Below, piece after piece: positions 1 to 8,039 of a stretch of 64,000 bases of DNA (positions are counted from its first letter, which is position 1; each line of letters starts with the position of its first letter). Made by a program: the position numbers and the translations under genes. The notes beneath the pieces were generated by a model. It saw only the letters and a list, made by a program, of their open reading frames with translations. It was not told the origin of the DNA and did no database searches. The DNA comes from Sideroxydans sp. (GTDB lineage: Bacteria; Pseudomonadota; Gammaproteobacteria; Burkholderiales; Gallionellaceae): contig JAQTUV010000001.1 in the NCBI GenBank assembly GCA_028707175.1, forward strand, positions 496,001-560,000. Direction: 5' to 3'.

Positions 1-450
1 GGTTTCTTTGCGGGTAAGTCTTATGCCTGTGAGCCAGGCTTTGGACATCACGGCGGGCCACAAGCATTCATGTCTGGCAAGCCGATGGATGTAGAGCAGA
101 TGAACAAGTTTGCCGAGCGCGGTGTGAAACACATGCTGGATGAGGTGAAGGCGAACGATGAACAGAAGGCAAAAGCAACTGCCATCGTGAAAGCTTCAGT
201 AGAGAAGGGTGCTCCGCTGGCGGATAAATTACGCGGTAACCACGAGCAGATGCACAAGCTGATGTCCGCAGCGACGATAGATAAGGCCGCTATCGAGACC
301 TTGCGTGCGGAGCAGATCAAATTGGCGGATGAGGCCAGCAAGTTGGCGACGCAGACAATGGAAGATGTTGCCGAAGTGTTGACACCAGAACAACGCGCCA
401 AGCTGGCCGAGAAGATGGAGAAACGTCGCGGTTGGATGCATCACGGGTAA
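1..450 (+). CDS. Spy/CpxP family periplasmic protein (5' end outside window)
   Basis: The reading frame is open from base 1, so the start and the expected signal peptide lie outside the window. The visible part is helical and rich in Lys, Glu and Ala, with the LTPEQRAKL form of the LTxxQ motif near the C-terminus, the hallmark of Spy/CpxP envelope chaperones. Family members bind unfolded periplasmic proteins, and CpxP restrains the CpxA kinase. A CpxR/CpxA-like pair follows on the same strand after a 330-base repeat-filled gap, which supports an envelope-stress role. The first internal ATG is at 70, but in-frame upstream codons look coding (aromatic, Gly and His rich). Confidence 0.75.
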   Translation, partial: GFFAGKSYACEPGFGHHGGPQAFMSGKPMDVEQMNKFAERGVKHMLDEVKANDEQKAKATAIVKASVEKGAPLADKLRGNHEQMHKLMSAATIDKAAIETLRAEQIKLADEASKLATQTMEDVAEVLTPEQRAKLAEKMEKRRGWMHHG

Positions 451-467
451 GTAGGGTACCTCCTGTT

Positions 468-490
468 CCTTCCCCCATGCAGGGGGAAGG
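468..490. repeat. Short palindromic repeat, family A copy 1
   Basis: A perfect 9-base inverted repeat, CCTTCCCCC and GGGGGAAGG around an ATGCA loop. The same core occurs at 586-625, 2755-2780 and twice within 14277-14360. It lies just after the Spy-like gene and could form a hairpin in RNA. A further fragment, GGATGGGGGTA, lies at 551-561. Confidence 0.8.
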
Positions 491-585
491 TTACACCCGC
501 AAGGAGTAGGCCGTGGTTGTATGGGGCTGAAGCCCCAACAACACACGCTCGGATGGGGGTATAAGTTTTCGGAAACTCACAGTGT

Positions 586-625
586 CTACCCCCACCCCAA
601 CCCTCCCCCTGCATGGGGGAGGGAG
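586..625. repeat. Palindromic repeat, family A copy 2
   Basis: Contains CTACCCCCACCCCAACC followed by CTCCCCC, TGCAT and GGGGGAG, the same unit as one half of the 14277-14360 element. Together with copy 1 it fills the 451-782 gap between the Spy-like gene and the response regulator. I see no gene in that gap; the response-regulator promoter should lie between 626 and 782. Confidence 0.75.
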
Positions 626-782
626 CTAGAGCGTAGAGGCTTTGGGTTTAGTCCCTCTGATGGAACTACTAGCCAATCGACTAAGCCAGCAAGCTGGCAA
701 GTCGCTGGTTACCTGCAAGGGGGAGGGGATGTAAGACCGCCCTGCTTGGTATGATGCGGGGCAACTTTTTTGGAAATCTCAC

Positions 783-1484
783 ATGAACCATCACATCCTC
801 ATCATCGACGACGACGAACGTTTGTGCGCCATGTTGCAACAGTATCTGGGCGATGCCGGTTATCGCGTGACCTCGCGTCACACCATCGCCAGCGGCTTGC
901 AGGTGTTGAAGCAGGAGGCGTTCGATGCGCTGGTGTTAGATCTGATGTTGCCGGATGGCGATGGCTTGGATGCTTGTCGCCAGTTGCGCACCTTTTCTAC
1001 CATCCCCGTGTTGATGCTCACCGCGCGTGGTGAGGCGATGGATCGCATCCTCGGCTTGGAGATGGGCGCGGACGATTACCTGCCCAAGCCTTTCGAACCG
1101 CGCGAGTTGTTGGCACGACTCAAGGCTATCCTGCGTCGCGGCAAGGCGGGTGGCAATAGCGATGTGTTGCGCTTCGGCAAGTTGGAGATCGACCGTGGCG
1201 CGCGGCAGGTGCGCGTGGATGGCGCGGCATGCGAGTTGACTTCGTATCAGTTCGATCTGTTGCTGGCACTGGCAGAGAAGCCGGGGCGAGTGATGAGTCG
1301 TGAGCATTTGTTAGACGCGGTGAAGGGCGAGCCGCTAGAGGCGTTCGACCGTTCCATCGACGTACACATCTCGCGCATCCGCGCCGCAATTGAAGAAGAC
1401 CCGAAACATCCGCGCCGCATCATCACGCTGCGCGGTGCAGGTTATGTGTTTGCACGCAGCCAAGATGGCGAGGAGGCCGCATGA
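783..1484 (+). CDS. OmpR/CpxR-family response regulator
   Basis: A 233-residue two-domain regulator. The receiver domain (about 1-118) has the acidic pair in IIDDDE, phospho-acceptor Asp53 in LVLDLMLPD, Thr80 in LMLTARG and Lys102 in LPKPFEP. The C-terminal winged helix (about 130-228) ends with the typical TLRGAGYVF segment. It should bind DNA when phosphorylated by the kinase encoded next, with which it overlaps by 4 bases (ATGA), implying translational coupling. The upstream Spy/CpxP-like gene makes a CpxR-like role in envelope stress the best guess; RstA- or metal-sensing regulators of the same family cannot be excluded. Confidence 0.9.
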   Translation: MNHHILIIDDDERLCAMLQQYLGDAGYRVTSRHTIASGLQVLKQEAFDALVLDLMLPDGDGLDACRQLRTFSTIPVLMLTARGEAMDRILGLEMGADDYLPKPFEPRELLARLKAILRRGKAGGNSDVLRFGKLEIDRGARQVRVDGAACELTSYQFDLLLALAEKPGRVMSREHLLDAVKGEPLEAFDRSIDVHISRIRAAIEEDPKHPRRIITLRGAGYVFARSQDGEEAA

Positions 1485-2734
1485 GGAAACTCTATTTTCA
1501 GATTTACATGGGCGTGATCGCCAGCCTCGCCTTGCTGGTGGTGTTGGCCGCTGCGTTCTGGCATTTCCAAGGACAGAATTCTCCTCAGGGTGAGTTGATG
1601 CGCACGGTGCGTGATGTGATCGTGCTGGCACTCCCCGCGCCGGATGCGCCTGCCGCGCAACAACAGAGCGTGCTAGAAAAGTTGGCACGCCCCGCGTTGC
1701 CGCGCATCTCGCTGTATTCCGATGACCGTCAATTGCTAGCGCATGCAGGTGCACCGCTGATGGCACCGCCACCCGATGCGCACGACAACGACTGGTTACA
1801 TCGTAGTGGCCCCGATTCGGCATGGGCCATGCATCTGCCCGATGGCCGCTGGTTGTTGGCACAGCCGCAACATAATCCGCCGCGTATGCATTTCCCTTTC
1901 ATCTTGATGTTGGTGCTGATCGGCTTGGTGGTCGCGGTGGTGGCCTACCCGATGACGCGTCATATGACACGCCGCTTGGAGAGTTTGAAATCGGCAGTGG
2001 TGGCGCTGGGTGAAGGTGACTTCAAGACGCGTGTGGAGACTAGAGGATGTGATGAGGTGTCGTCGCTGGCGAAGAGTTTTAATCAGGCGGCGGAGCGTGT
2101 GGAGTCGTTGTTGCTGGCGCACAAACAATTGCTGGCGAACGCTTCGCACGAGTTGCGTTCACCGCTTACTCGCATTCGCCTCGCCTTGGAATTGCAGGCG
2201 GAACGTCCCGTGCCGGAGTTGCAAAAAGAGTTGCGCAAAGACATCGCAGAGTTAGATCAGCTTATTGAAGAAATCCTGTTGGCGAGTCGTTTGGATGCTA
2301 ATCGCGAGCCATTGCAAACGACGGATGTGGATCTGGCTGCCTTGCTGGCGGAAGAGTGCGCACGCAGTGATGCGCAATGCGAAGCTGTGCCGCTGAACAT
2401 CAAGGGTGACGACCGCCTGTTGCGACGTTTGCTGCGTAACCTGTTGGAGAACGCTAAGCGACACGGCGGTGAGGTGGTGCAAGCCAGCCTGACACAGGAT
2501 GCGCGCGATGCCGTGATCCAAGTGTGTGACAACGGTAGCGGCATCGCAGCGGAAGAACGCGAGCGCATCTTCGAACCGTTCTACCGCCCAGCGGGTAGTC
2601 GTGAAAAAGAAGGCAGCTACGGCCTAGGCTTGGCGCTAGTACGACAAATCGCCGAACGCCACGGTGGCAGTGTGCGTTGCCTGCCCCGTGCTGAAGGGGG
2701 GGCGTGCTTCGAGGTGAGGTTGGGGTTGGTTTGA
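1481..2734 (+). CDS. Sensor histidine kinase, CpxA-like
   Basis: A 417-residue inner-membrane kinase: TM1 about 7-28, a periplasmic sensor region about 30-135, TM2 about 138-158, then a HAMP linker, a HisKA domain with His223 in ANASHELRSPLTR, and a HATPase domain with N box (NLLENAKRHG), G1 (DNGSGI), F box (IFEPFYRP) and G2 (GLGLAL). It should autophosphorylate on His223 and phosphorylate the regulator encoded just upstream. The periplasmic domain is short and compatible with sensing through a Spy/CpxP-like protein. Its signal cannot be read from the sequence. Confidence 0.9.
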   Translation: MRKLYFQIYMGVIASLALLVVLAAAFWHFQGQNSPQGELMRTVRDVIVLALPAPDAPAAQQQSVLEKLARPALPRISLYSDDRQLLAHAGAPLMAPPPDAHDNDWLHRSGPDSAWAMHLPDGRWLLAQPQHNPPRMHFPFILMLVLIGLVVAVVAYPMTRHMTRRLESLKSAVVALGEGDFKTRVETRGCDEVSSLAKSFNQAAERVESLLLAHKQLLANASHELRSPLTRIRLALELQAERPVPELQKELRKDIAELDQLIEEILLASRLDANREPLQTTDVDLAALLAEECARSDAQCEAVPLNIKGDDRLLRRLLRNLLENAKRHGGEVVQASLTQDARDAVIQVCDNGSGIAAEERERIFEPFYRPAGSREKEGSYGLGLALVRQIAERHGGSVRCLPRAEGGACFEVRLGLV

Positions 2735-2754
2735 TGTAGCTATGAGTTACAACA

Positions 2755-2780
2755 TCCCCTCCCCCATGCAGGGGGAAGGA
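2755..2780. repeat. Palindromic repeat, family A copy 3
   Basis: CCCCTCCCCC, ATGCA and GGGGGAAGG, starting 20 bases after the kinase stop codon. It may act as an RNA hairpin at the end of the two-component transcript. The rest of the 2735-2970 gap shows no gene. Confidence 0.75.
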
Positions 2781-2970
2781 ACTGGTTTGATTGCTTTGCT
2801 ATGAACAGGTTTGTAGTCTTCGAGTTGCATTCAAATTCGCACTGTTTGCGTGATCATTTTTCGCATACGAGCGTTGATTTTTATTTTCAAGTCGCACGTG
2901 CATATTGAATTTCCATCGGATATGTACCGTTACTTGATTCACCTCCCTGCGGGAGAATGACGCCGCCGAA

Positions 2971-3642
2971 TCAATCAGGGTGTTGCGCAGTGATTGAGTC
3001 TAAATCGGCTTCCACGTTCGCGCCCATGATGGGCAAGCTTTCTCTAGGTAAGTTGAGCGCTTCGAACACTTTTAATGCGGCGTAGGCATCGTTGGCGGCA
3101 TACAAGATTTGTTGCGCGGTGAGCTCGGGTTGCGCCCAGTTGGTAGTGGTGATTTTTTTCGATTTGGCGAAACGCTGATTGAACACCAACGCGACTGCGG
3201 CGCGTACGCCCATCTCTTTGTTGTAGCCCTGTTTGCGGAACACGCTGTTCAAATCCACCACGCCACCAAAGCGGATGCCGAATTTTTTGAAGATGTGTCC
3301 GCTATCCGATTTAAGCCCAAAACCCACTTTCAGTAATTGTTCTGAGCGCAGTAATTCCATCAGGAAGGGGATGCTTTCTGGATGGTGTGGTTGGAACAGA
3401 TACGCTTTGTCATGCAGCGAAAATTGCACCACATGCGGCCCTTCGCTCACTTCGCCCGTTACAAAAGTGGGTTTGGATTCGGTGTCGAAGCCAACGATAC
3501 CTGCGGCCAAGATGTCCGCACTGGCGGTGGCGAATTCAGCTTGGGTTTGTGGTACATGGATGTGTTCAAGCGTGAGACCGATGAAAGGAGCGAGCAGCGC
3601 GATGTCGGCTTTGTTAGGGGTAGTTTTCGGCAGGGTATTCAT
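2971..3642 (-). CDS. DEDDy 3'-5' exonuclease (RNase D-like)
   Basis: A 223-residue single-domain exonuclease of the DnaQ/RNase D superfamily. Exo I is visible as VGFDTE, Exo II as VGFGLKSD and Exo III as YAANDAYA (YxxxD), giving the DEDDy metal-binding set. There is no HRDC domain, so it is not full-length RNase D. The substrate, RNA or DNA 3' ends, cannot be decided. It lies 12 bases after the cyclase-domain gene on the same strand and is probably the last gene of the lplT-cyclase-exonuclease transcript. Confidence 0.85.
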   Translation of the reverse strand: MNTLPKTTPNKADIALLAPFIGLTLEHIHVPQTQAEFATASADILAAGIVGFDTESKPTFVTGEVSEGPHVVQFSLHDKAYLFQPHHPESIPFLMELLRSEQLLKVGFGLKSDSGHIFKKFGIRFGGVVDLNSVFRKQGYNKEMGVRAAVALVFNQRFAKSKKITTTNWAQPELTAQQILYAANDAYAALKVFEALNLPRESLPIMGANVEADLDSITAQHPD

Positions 3643-3654
3643 TCAGAGGTGTGT

Positions 3655-5487
3655 TTACAGCGAGCAAAGTAATGCTGGTGGATGGTAGCGCGTGCGGATG
3701 TGGAACATGCGGAACGCGCCGAAGTTCTTAGCACTGGAGAGGGTGCCTGCGTATTCGAAGTTGGCCCAGCCTTCGCCTTCCAGTTCTAGCATGGCCACGA
3801 AAGGTTCTGTTCCGAATATTTCGCCCGGTGGGGTGATGGGTTCGATACGTGCGGTCTTGGTGACGTCGTTGCTGGAATAGGTGTAACACTCGGCGAGGTG
3901 GTCATACAGTTTGTACACAGGGCCGAAGTGCAGGCCGATGCGCATCATCAGCGGTTCTTTGATGTCCAACTTCGACTGATCGATTTCGGCGAGCACGGTG
4001 TTCAAGGCGACGGCGATTTTGGCGGCGGTGGAGGCTTTTTCGGTGACGAGAAAGATGGCATCGCCCCAAGTGTCGATGTGCTGAATGTCTGATTTGAACT
4101 CGGCAATTACTTTGGCCAACACGGGTTGCAGTTCGTTGTAGTACCAGAGGATGTCGCGGTCACTCAGCTTGCTGTAGCCGCGTATATCAGAGAACAAGAT
4201 GGCGTGTGGTTCGCGCCGATTTATGGGGTATTCCAGGCGCGACTTCTGTGCGGGTGGCTTGGGTGATATCTCCGGGCTGGGTACGAGTTGGGTGGGATGG
4301 CCGAGGCTGTTCCACTTGTTAATGTTGGAGATGGTGCCTCGGCTCTGTTTGGCGAGATTGGGATTGAGCACCGCTAACTGCAAGCGTTTCGATCCCAGCG
4401 AGTTCGCGCGCATGATGGCCATGCCCATCGCCACATCGGAGCAATAGCCGAACAGCGATTCATCGCCTAAGAAGTCCGATTCGGTGGCAAAAGAAACTGT
4501 GTTCGCTTTTTCGATGCAGACATGGAAGCGTTCTACCCACTGATTGCCAGCAGGGCGCACGGCGACATTGCAAAAATTTTCCTGTCCGAAGGGTAGCCAG
4601 ATGTTCAACTCACCACCTAGCCTCAAGATGGCTTCTGCGAAAAGGATATCTGAGCCTGCCATCAATGAACCATAGGCGATAGCGCAGTGGTTTTCGATCA
4701 GCAGTTTTTCGATCTGCTCCTTGAGTTCGCTTTCTTCCTGTTCATCAAGGGGATGATGGTTGTAGAAGGCGTGACCGCAATAGTGGATGACGGTTTCGGG
4801 CAAGATCGGGTCTAGGATGTCCAATCCGATGTGTTGATGTTTACAGATGAGCTTGAGTTGGTGATGAGTGCGCGCACGGGTGAGGATGTTTTGGTCGTTA
4901 TGCTTGGCGACTTCTGCAATCACGGTACGCGCTGCTTCTTCTCTGTGTAGTAGCAGATAGGCTTCAGCACGTGTGGCGAGTGGGAAATATTGAGGGCCGT
5001 CATCTTTTAAAGCGAGGGCAATGGCTTTGGCGGCAAGCAATTGTGCCAACTCGGTTTCACCCGACAATAGGTAAAGCGTGGCCGCATTGATAGCGGAGTA
5101 ATGCGCATCTGTTTGGTCATACGCTTGTTGGTACGTTCTTGCAGCGGCGTAGAACTTTTCTGCATCCAGACTCATGGGGGACGTAGATTCATCGACGCTG
5201 AGGAATGCTAGGTCCTTCAAGATGCGCGCTTCTAACGCGCGGATGTATTCGCTTTCGCTGGTATGTAATTTGTAGGAGTAGAAGGCATCGAGTGCGCGTT
5301 GTTTGGCGTTGCAGCGGGAAAGGGCAAGCACAGCGCAATAGCGGAAGAACTCATCATCTGGGTGGAGTTTGATGGCGGCACGCGCCAAGTCGTACTCGTT
5401 CAGATAGTCGCCTGATTTTTGGGCGCTGAGGAGTTTGGCTTTGATTTCTTCGGTCGCAGGATTCATCTGAGGGTTACGTCCATGCAT
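3655..5487 (-). CDS. TPR / SLOG-like / class III adenylate-guanylate cyclase protein
   Basis: A 610-residue soluble protein. About 10-220 is helical and TPR-like, resembling the TRAFs-binding region described in similar proteins. About 230-400 contains AYGSLMAGSDILFAEA and ELNIWLPFG, which resembles a SLOG/LOG nucleotide-binding Rossmann domain. About 425-590 is a class III cyclase domain with metal-binding Asp434 in FSDIRGYS and Asp476 in DTWGDAIF, plus an SSNDVTKTARIEP segment holding the candidate transition-state Arg547. It should make cAMP or cGMP in the cytosol. ATG at 5466 is an alternative start; neither start has a strong ribosome-binding site. The gene follows lplT by 27 bases and precedes the exonuclease by 12. 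Confidence 0.8.
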   Translation of the reverse strand: MHGRNPQMNPATEEIKAKLLSAQKSGDYLNEYDLARAAIKLHPDDEFFRYCAVLALSRCNAKQRALDAFYSYKLHTSESEYIRALEARILKDLAFLSVDESTSPMSLDAEKFYAAARTYQQAYDQTDAHYSAINAATLYLLSGETELAQLLAAKAIALALKDDGPQYFPLATRAEAYLLLHREEAARTVIAEVAKHNDQNILTRARTHHQLKLICKHQHIGLDILDPILPETVIHYCGHAFYNHHPLDEQEESELKEQIEKLLIENHCAIAYGSLMAGSDILFAEAILRLGGELNIWLPFGQENFCNVAVRPAGNQWVERFHVCIEKANTVSFATESDFLGDESLFGYCSDVAMGMAIMRANSLGSKRLQLAVLNPNLAKQSRGTISNINKWNSLGHPTQLVPSPEISPKPPAQKSRLEYPINRREPHAILFSDIRGYSKLSDRDILWYYNELQPVLAKVIAEFKSDIQHIDTWGDAIFLVTEKASTAAKIAVALNTVLAEIDQSKLDIKEPLMMRIGLHFGPVYKLYDHLAECYTYSSNDVTKTARIEPITPPGEIFGTEPFVAMLELEGEGWANFEYAGTLSSAKNFGAFRMFHIRTRYHPPALLCSL

Positions 5488-5514
5488 ACAGCCACGAGGC
5501 GTTATTGAGGCGGA

Positions 5515-6741
5515 TTAGATGCGTCCGCTGTCTTGATCGTGGCCGTGTTTTTTGTAAAGCAGGCTCATGATGCTGATCAGCAGCATGCCAAATACGAAGA
5601 TGATGACGTTGATCGAAAAGTCGAGTCTATCCATCAAGGCGTACAAGCCAAGCATGAGGAAGATGCTGATGTTCTCGTTGAAGTTTTGCACGGCGATAGA
5701 GCGACCGGCACCCATCAATAGGTGACCGCGATGTTGCAACAAGGCGTTCATGGGGACTACGAAGTAACCTGCCATCACGCCGATACAGATCAGTAGCAAG
5801 ATGGCCAACAATGGATTGGTGACGAACATCATGGCTAACACTGCAACGCCCATGCCGATGCCAACTGGGATGACTTTAACCGCGTGTTCCAGTTTCACGT
5901 AACGGGCAGCGAGCACCGAGCCGATGGCGATACCCACTGCAACCCATGCGGTGAGCTTGGCTGCTTCACCGATGCTGTAGTGCAGGGCGATGGCAGCCCA
6001 GGCCAATACCAGCAAACGCAAGGTGGCACCCGCACCCCAGAACAGGGTAGTGACGGCGAGTGAGACTTGGCCGAGCGGATCTTTCCAGAGCAATTTGAAG
6101 CAGTGAGCGAAATCTTTGATCAAAAAGATTGGGCTACGGCTGAGTGGTTTGTGTTCGATGGCGACTTGCGGAATGTATAGGTTGAACATCGCCGCAACGA
6201 GATAGATGAAGAAGATGACGAAGATTGCCAACTCCGCCGCCGATACGAAAGATGGTACGTTCAGGCTGTGCATGATGGCTTGCGAGATGGCTGGGGTGAT
6301 GAGCGAACCGCCTACGACGGCACCCATGATGATGGCTGCGACGGTCAGCCCTTCCATCCAACTATTGGCCCACACCAATCTTTCTGGGGGCAGGTATTCG
6401 GTAAGGATGCCGTATTTGGCGGGCGAGTAGGCTGCCGCGCCAAAACCAGCGAGTGCATAGGCGAGTAATGGATTCACGCCTGCCAACATGGCGAGACAGC
6501 CTAGCATCTTGATGGCGTTGCTGATGAACATCACGCGGCCTTTAGGCAGCGAGTCGGCAAAAGCGCCCACGAAGGGCGCTAGCAAAATGAAGGAGACGAT
6601 GAAGGCTTGTTGCAAAACGGGCGTTTGCCAGCTAGGGGCGTGCACCTGCTTGAGCAACGCGATGGCGGCGAATAAAAGTGCGTTGTCGGCTAGGGCAGAA
6701 AAGAACTGCGCTGCAAGGATGATGTAGAAGCCGCGTTTCAC
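5515..6741 (-). CDS. lplT: Lysophospholipid transporter LplT (MFS)
   Basis: A 408-residue major facilitator protein with about 12 hydrophobic segments. The N-terminus (FFSALADNALLFAA) and the segments AAYSPAKYGILTEYLP and WANSWMEG are characteristic of LplT, which flips lysophospholipids across the inner membrane for re-acylation. In E. coli lplT is coupled to aas; here no acyltransferase is adjacent. It is divergent from alr across a 97-base AT-rich promoter region, and it leads a minus-strand unit with the cyclase and exonuclease genes. Confidence 0.88.
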   Translation of the reverse strand: MKRGFYIILAAQFFSALADNALLFAAIALLKQVHAPSWQTPVLQQAFIVSFILLAPFVGAFADSLPKGRVMFISNAIKMLGCLAMLAGVNPLLAYALAGFGAAAYSPAKYGILTEYLPPERLVWANSWMEGLTVAAIIMGAVVGGSLITPAISQAIMHSLNVPSFVSAAELAIFVIFFIYLVAAMFNLYIPQVAIEHKPLSRSPIFLIKDFAHCFKLLWKDPLGQVSLAVTTLFWGAGATLRLLVLAWAAIALHYSIGEAAKLTAWVAVGIAIGSVLAARYVKLEHAVKVIPVGIGMGVAVLAMMFVTNPLLAILLLICIGVMAGYFVVPMNALLQHRGHLLMGAGRSIAVQNFNENISIFLMLGLYALMDRLDFSINVIIFVFGMLLISIMSLLYKKHGHDQDSGRI

Positions 6742-6838
6742 GTTATAGGTTTATTGTGTGGACGGCGTTTTATAACATGAAAATATATGGCCTGCTATCA
6801 TTCGCGCCACTTTAAATTGCTTGAGTCTTTAAATCTCC

Positions 6839-7900
6839 ATGTCCCGCCCGATCCGCGCTCACATCAACCTTTCCGCTCTGAAACACAATCTGCGTGTGGT
6901 GCGTCGCCACGCCTCAGCAAAGGTGATGGCCGTGGTGAAAGCCAACGCCTATGGGCATGGTTTGCTACGCGTGGCTGAAGCTTTGCGTGATGCGGAAGGC
7001 TTTGCACTATTAGACATACGCGATGCCATCATTTTGCGTGATGCGGGTTTCCGCCAAACCATCCTGTTGCTCGAAGGCTTCTTCACTCAAGAAGAAGTGC
7101 CTTTGCTGGCTGAGTACGAGTTGACCACCGTTGTGCACAACCATCAGCAACTGGCGTGGTTGGAAGCGTATCCGCGTAAGAATGGTTTGTCGGTTTGGCT
7201 CAAGATCAACACGGGTATGAATCGTTTGGGCTTTATGCCAGCTGATGTGCCTGCTGTGATGGAGCGCTTGAAATCCTATCGAGGTGTGCGAGACGTTACT
7301 TTGATGACGCATTTTGCGCAGGCGGATGAAGCAGTGGGAATCGCCAAGCAGCTTGAGGTGTTTAACCACGTGGCTGCGTCTTATCACGCGCCTCGGTCTT
7401 TAGCGAACTCGGCCACAATCTTGCGTCACCCCGATGCGCAGGGTGATTGGGTGCGTCCCGGCATCATGTTGTACGGCAGCTCGCCTTTTGCGGATGTCAG
7501 TGCGCAAGCGCTGGGATTGCAAGCTGTAGAAACATTGAGCAGCGAGCTCATCTCGGTGCGCGAGTTACGCCGTGGCGAGTGTGTGGGATATGGCGCGAGT
7601 TTCCGTGCAGAGAATACGATGCGTATTGGCACCGTGGCCTGTGGTTATGCCGATGGCTATCCACGCCATGCTGCAACGGGTACGCCTATCTTGGTGAATG
7701 GCAAACGTACTCGCACCTTAGGGCGCGTGTCGATGGATATGCTGGCGGTGGATTTGAGCGATATTTCCGACGCACAAATCGGCAGTCCGGTCGTGTTGTG
7801 GGGCGAGGGCTTGCCAGTGGACGAAGTGGCGAGTGCGGCAGGCACGATCAGTTATGAATTGCTATGTGCACTGGCGCAGCGGGTGCCTGTTTCTTATTGA
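6839..7900 (+). CDS. alr: Alanine racemase
   Basis: A 353-residue PLP enzyme that interconverts L- and D-alanine for peptidoglycan. Lys34 in AVVKANAYGHG is the PLP-binding lysine and Tyr251 in CVGYGASF the second catalytic base. The N-terminal barrel and C-terminal domain (GRVSMDMLAVD) are complete and the length is normal. The ATG at 6839 gives the expected N-terminus beginning SRPIRAHINLSAL. It is divergent from lplT, and its 3' side is a repeat-filled convergent gap with selU. Confidence 0.95.
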   Translation: MSRPIRAHINLSALKHNLRVVRRHASAKVMAVVKANAYGHGLLRVAEALRDAEGFALLDIRDAIILRDAGFRQTILLLEGFFTQEEVPLLAEYELTTVVHNHQQLAWLEAYPRKNGLSVWLKINTGMNRLGFMPADVPAVMERLKSYRGVRDVTLMTHFAQADEAVGIAKQLEVFNHVAASYHAPRSLANSATILRHPDAQGDWVRPGIMLYGSSPFADVSAQALGLQAVETLSSELISVRELRRGECVGYGASFRAENTMRIGTVACGYADGYPRHAATGTPILVNGKRTRTLGRVSMDMLAVDLSDISDAQIGSPVVLWGEGLPVDEVASAAGTISYELLCALAQRVPVSY

Positions 7901-7910
7901 GTTGTCTGTG

Positions 7911-8028
7911 GAGGTCGGGTTTAACCTGACTCTGAATCGTCAGGCTGAAGCCTGACCTACAATCCCTCTTGCCTTTGTAGGTCGGGTTTTAACCCGACGC
8001 AATTTGTCAGTCTGAAGCTTGATCTACA
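7911..8028. repeat. Tandem palindromic repeats, family B
   Basis: Several imperfect inverted units of the form AGGTCGGGTTTTAACCCGAC and CAGGCTGAAGCCTGACCTAC lie between the convergent alr and selU genes. Related units occur at 15425-15470 and 63126-63176. They can form hairpins on either strand and may serve as a two-way transcription end. Confidence 0.8.
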
Positions 8029-8039
8029 AAAAATCCAAA

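Noticed and set aside
3655-5487. Cyclase plus nuclease as a CBASS or Pycsar defence system
   Set aside because: CBASS uses CD-NTase enzymes, and Pycsar cyclases are paired with dedicated effectors such as TIR or membrane proteins; the adjacent DEDDy exonuclease has no nucleotide-sensing domain. Only the general idea of signalling remains.
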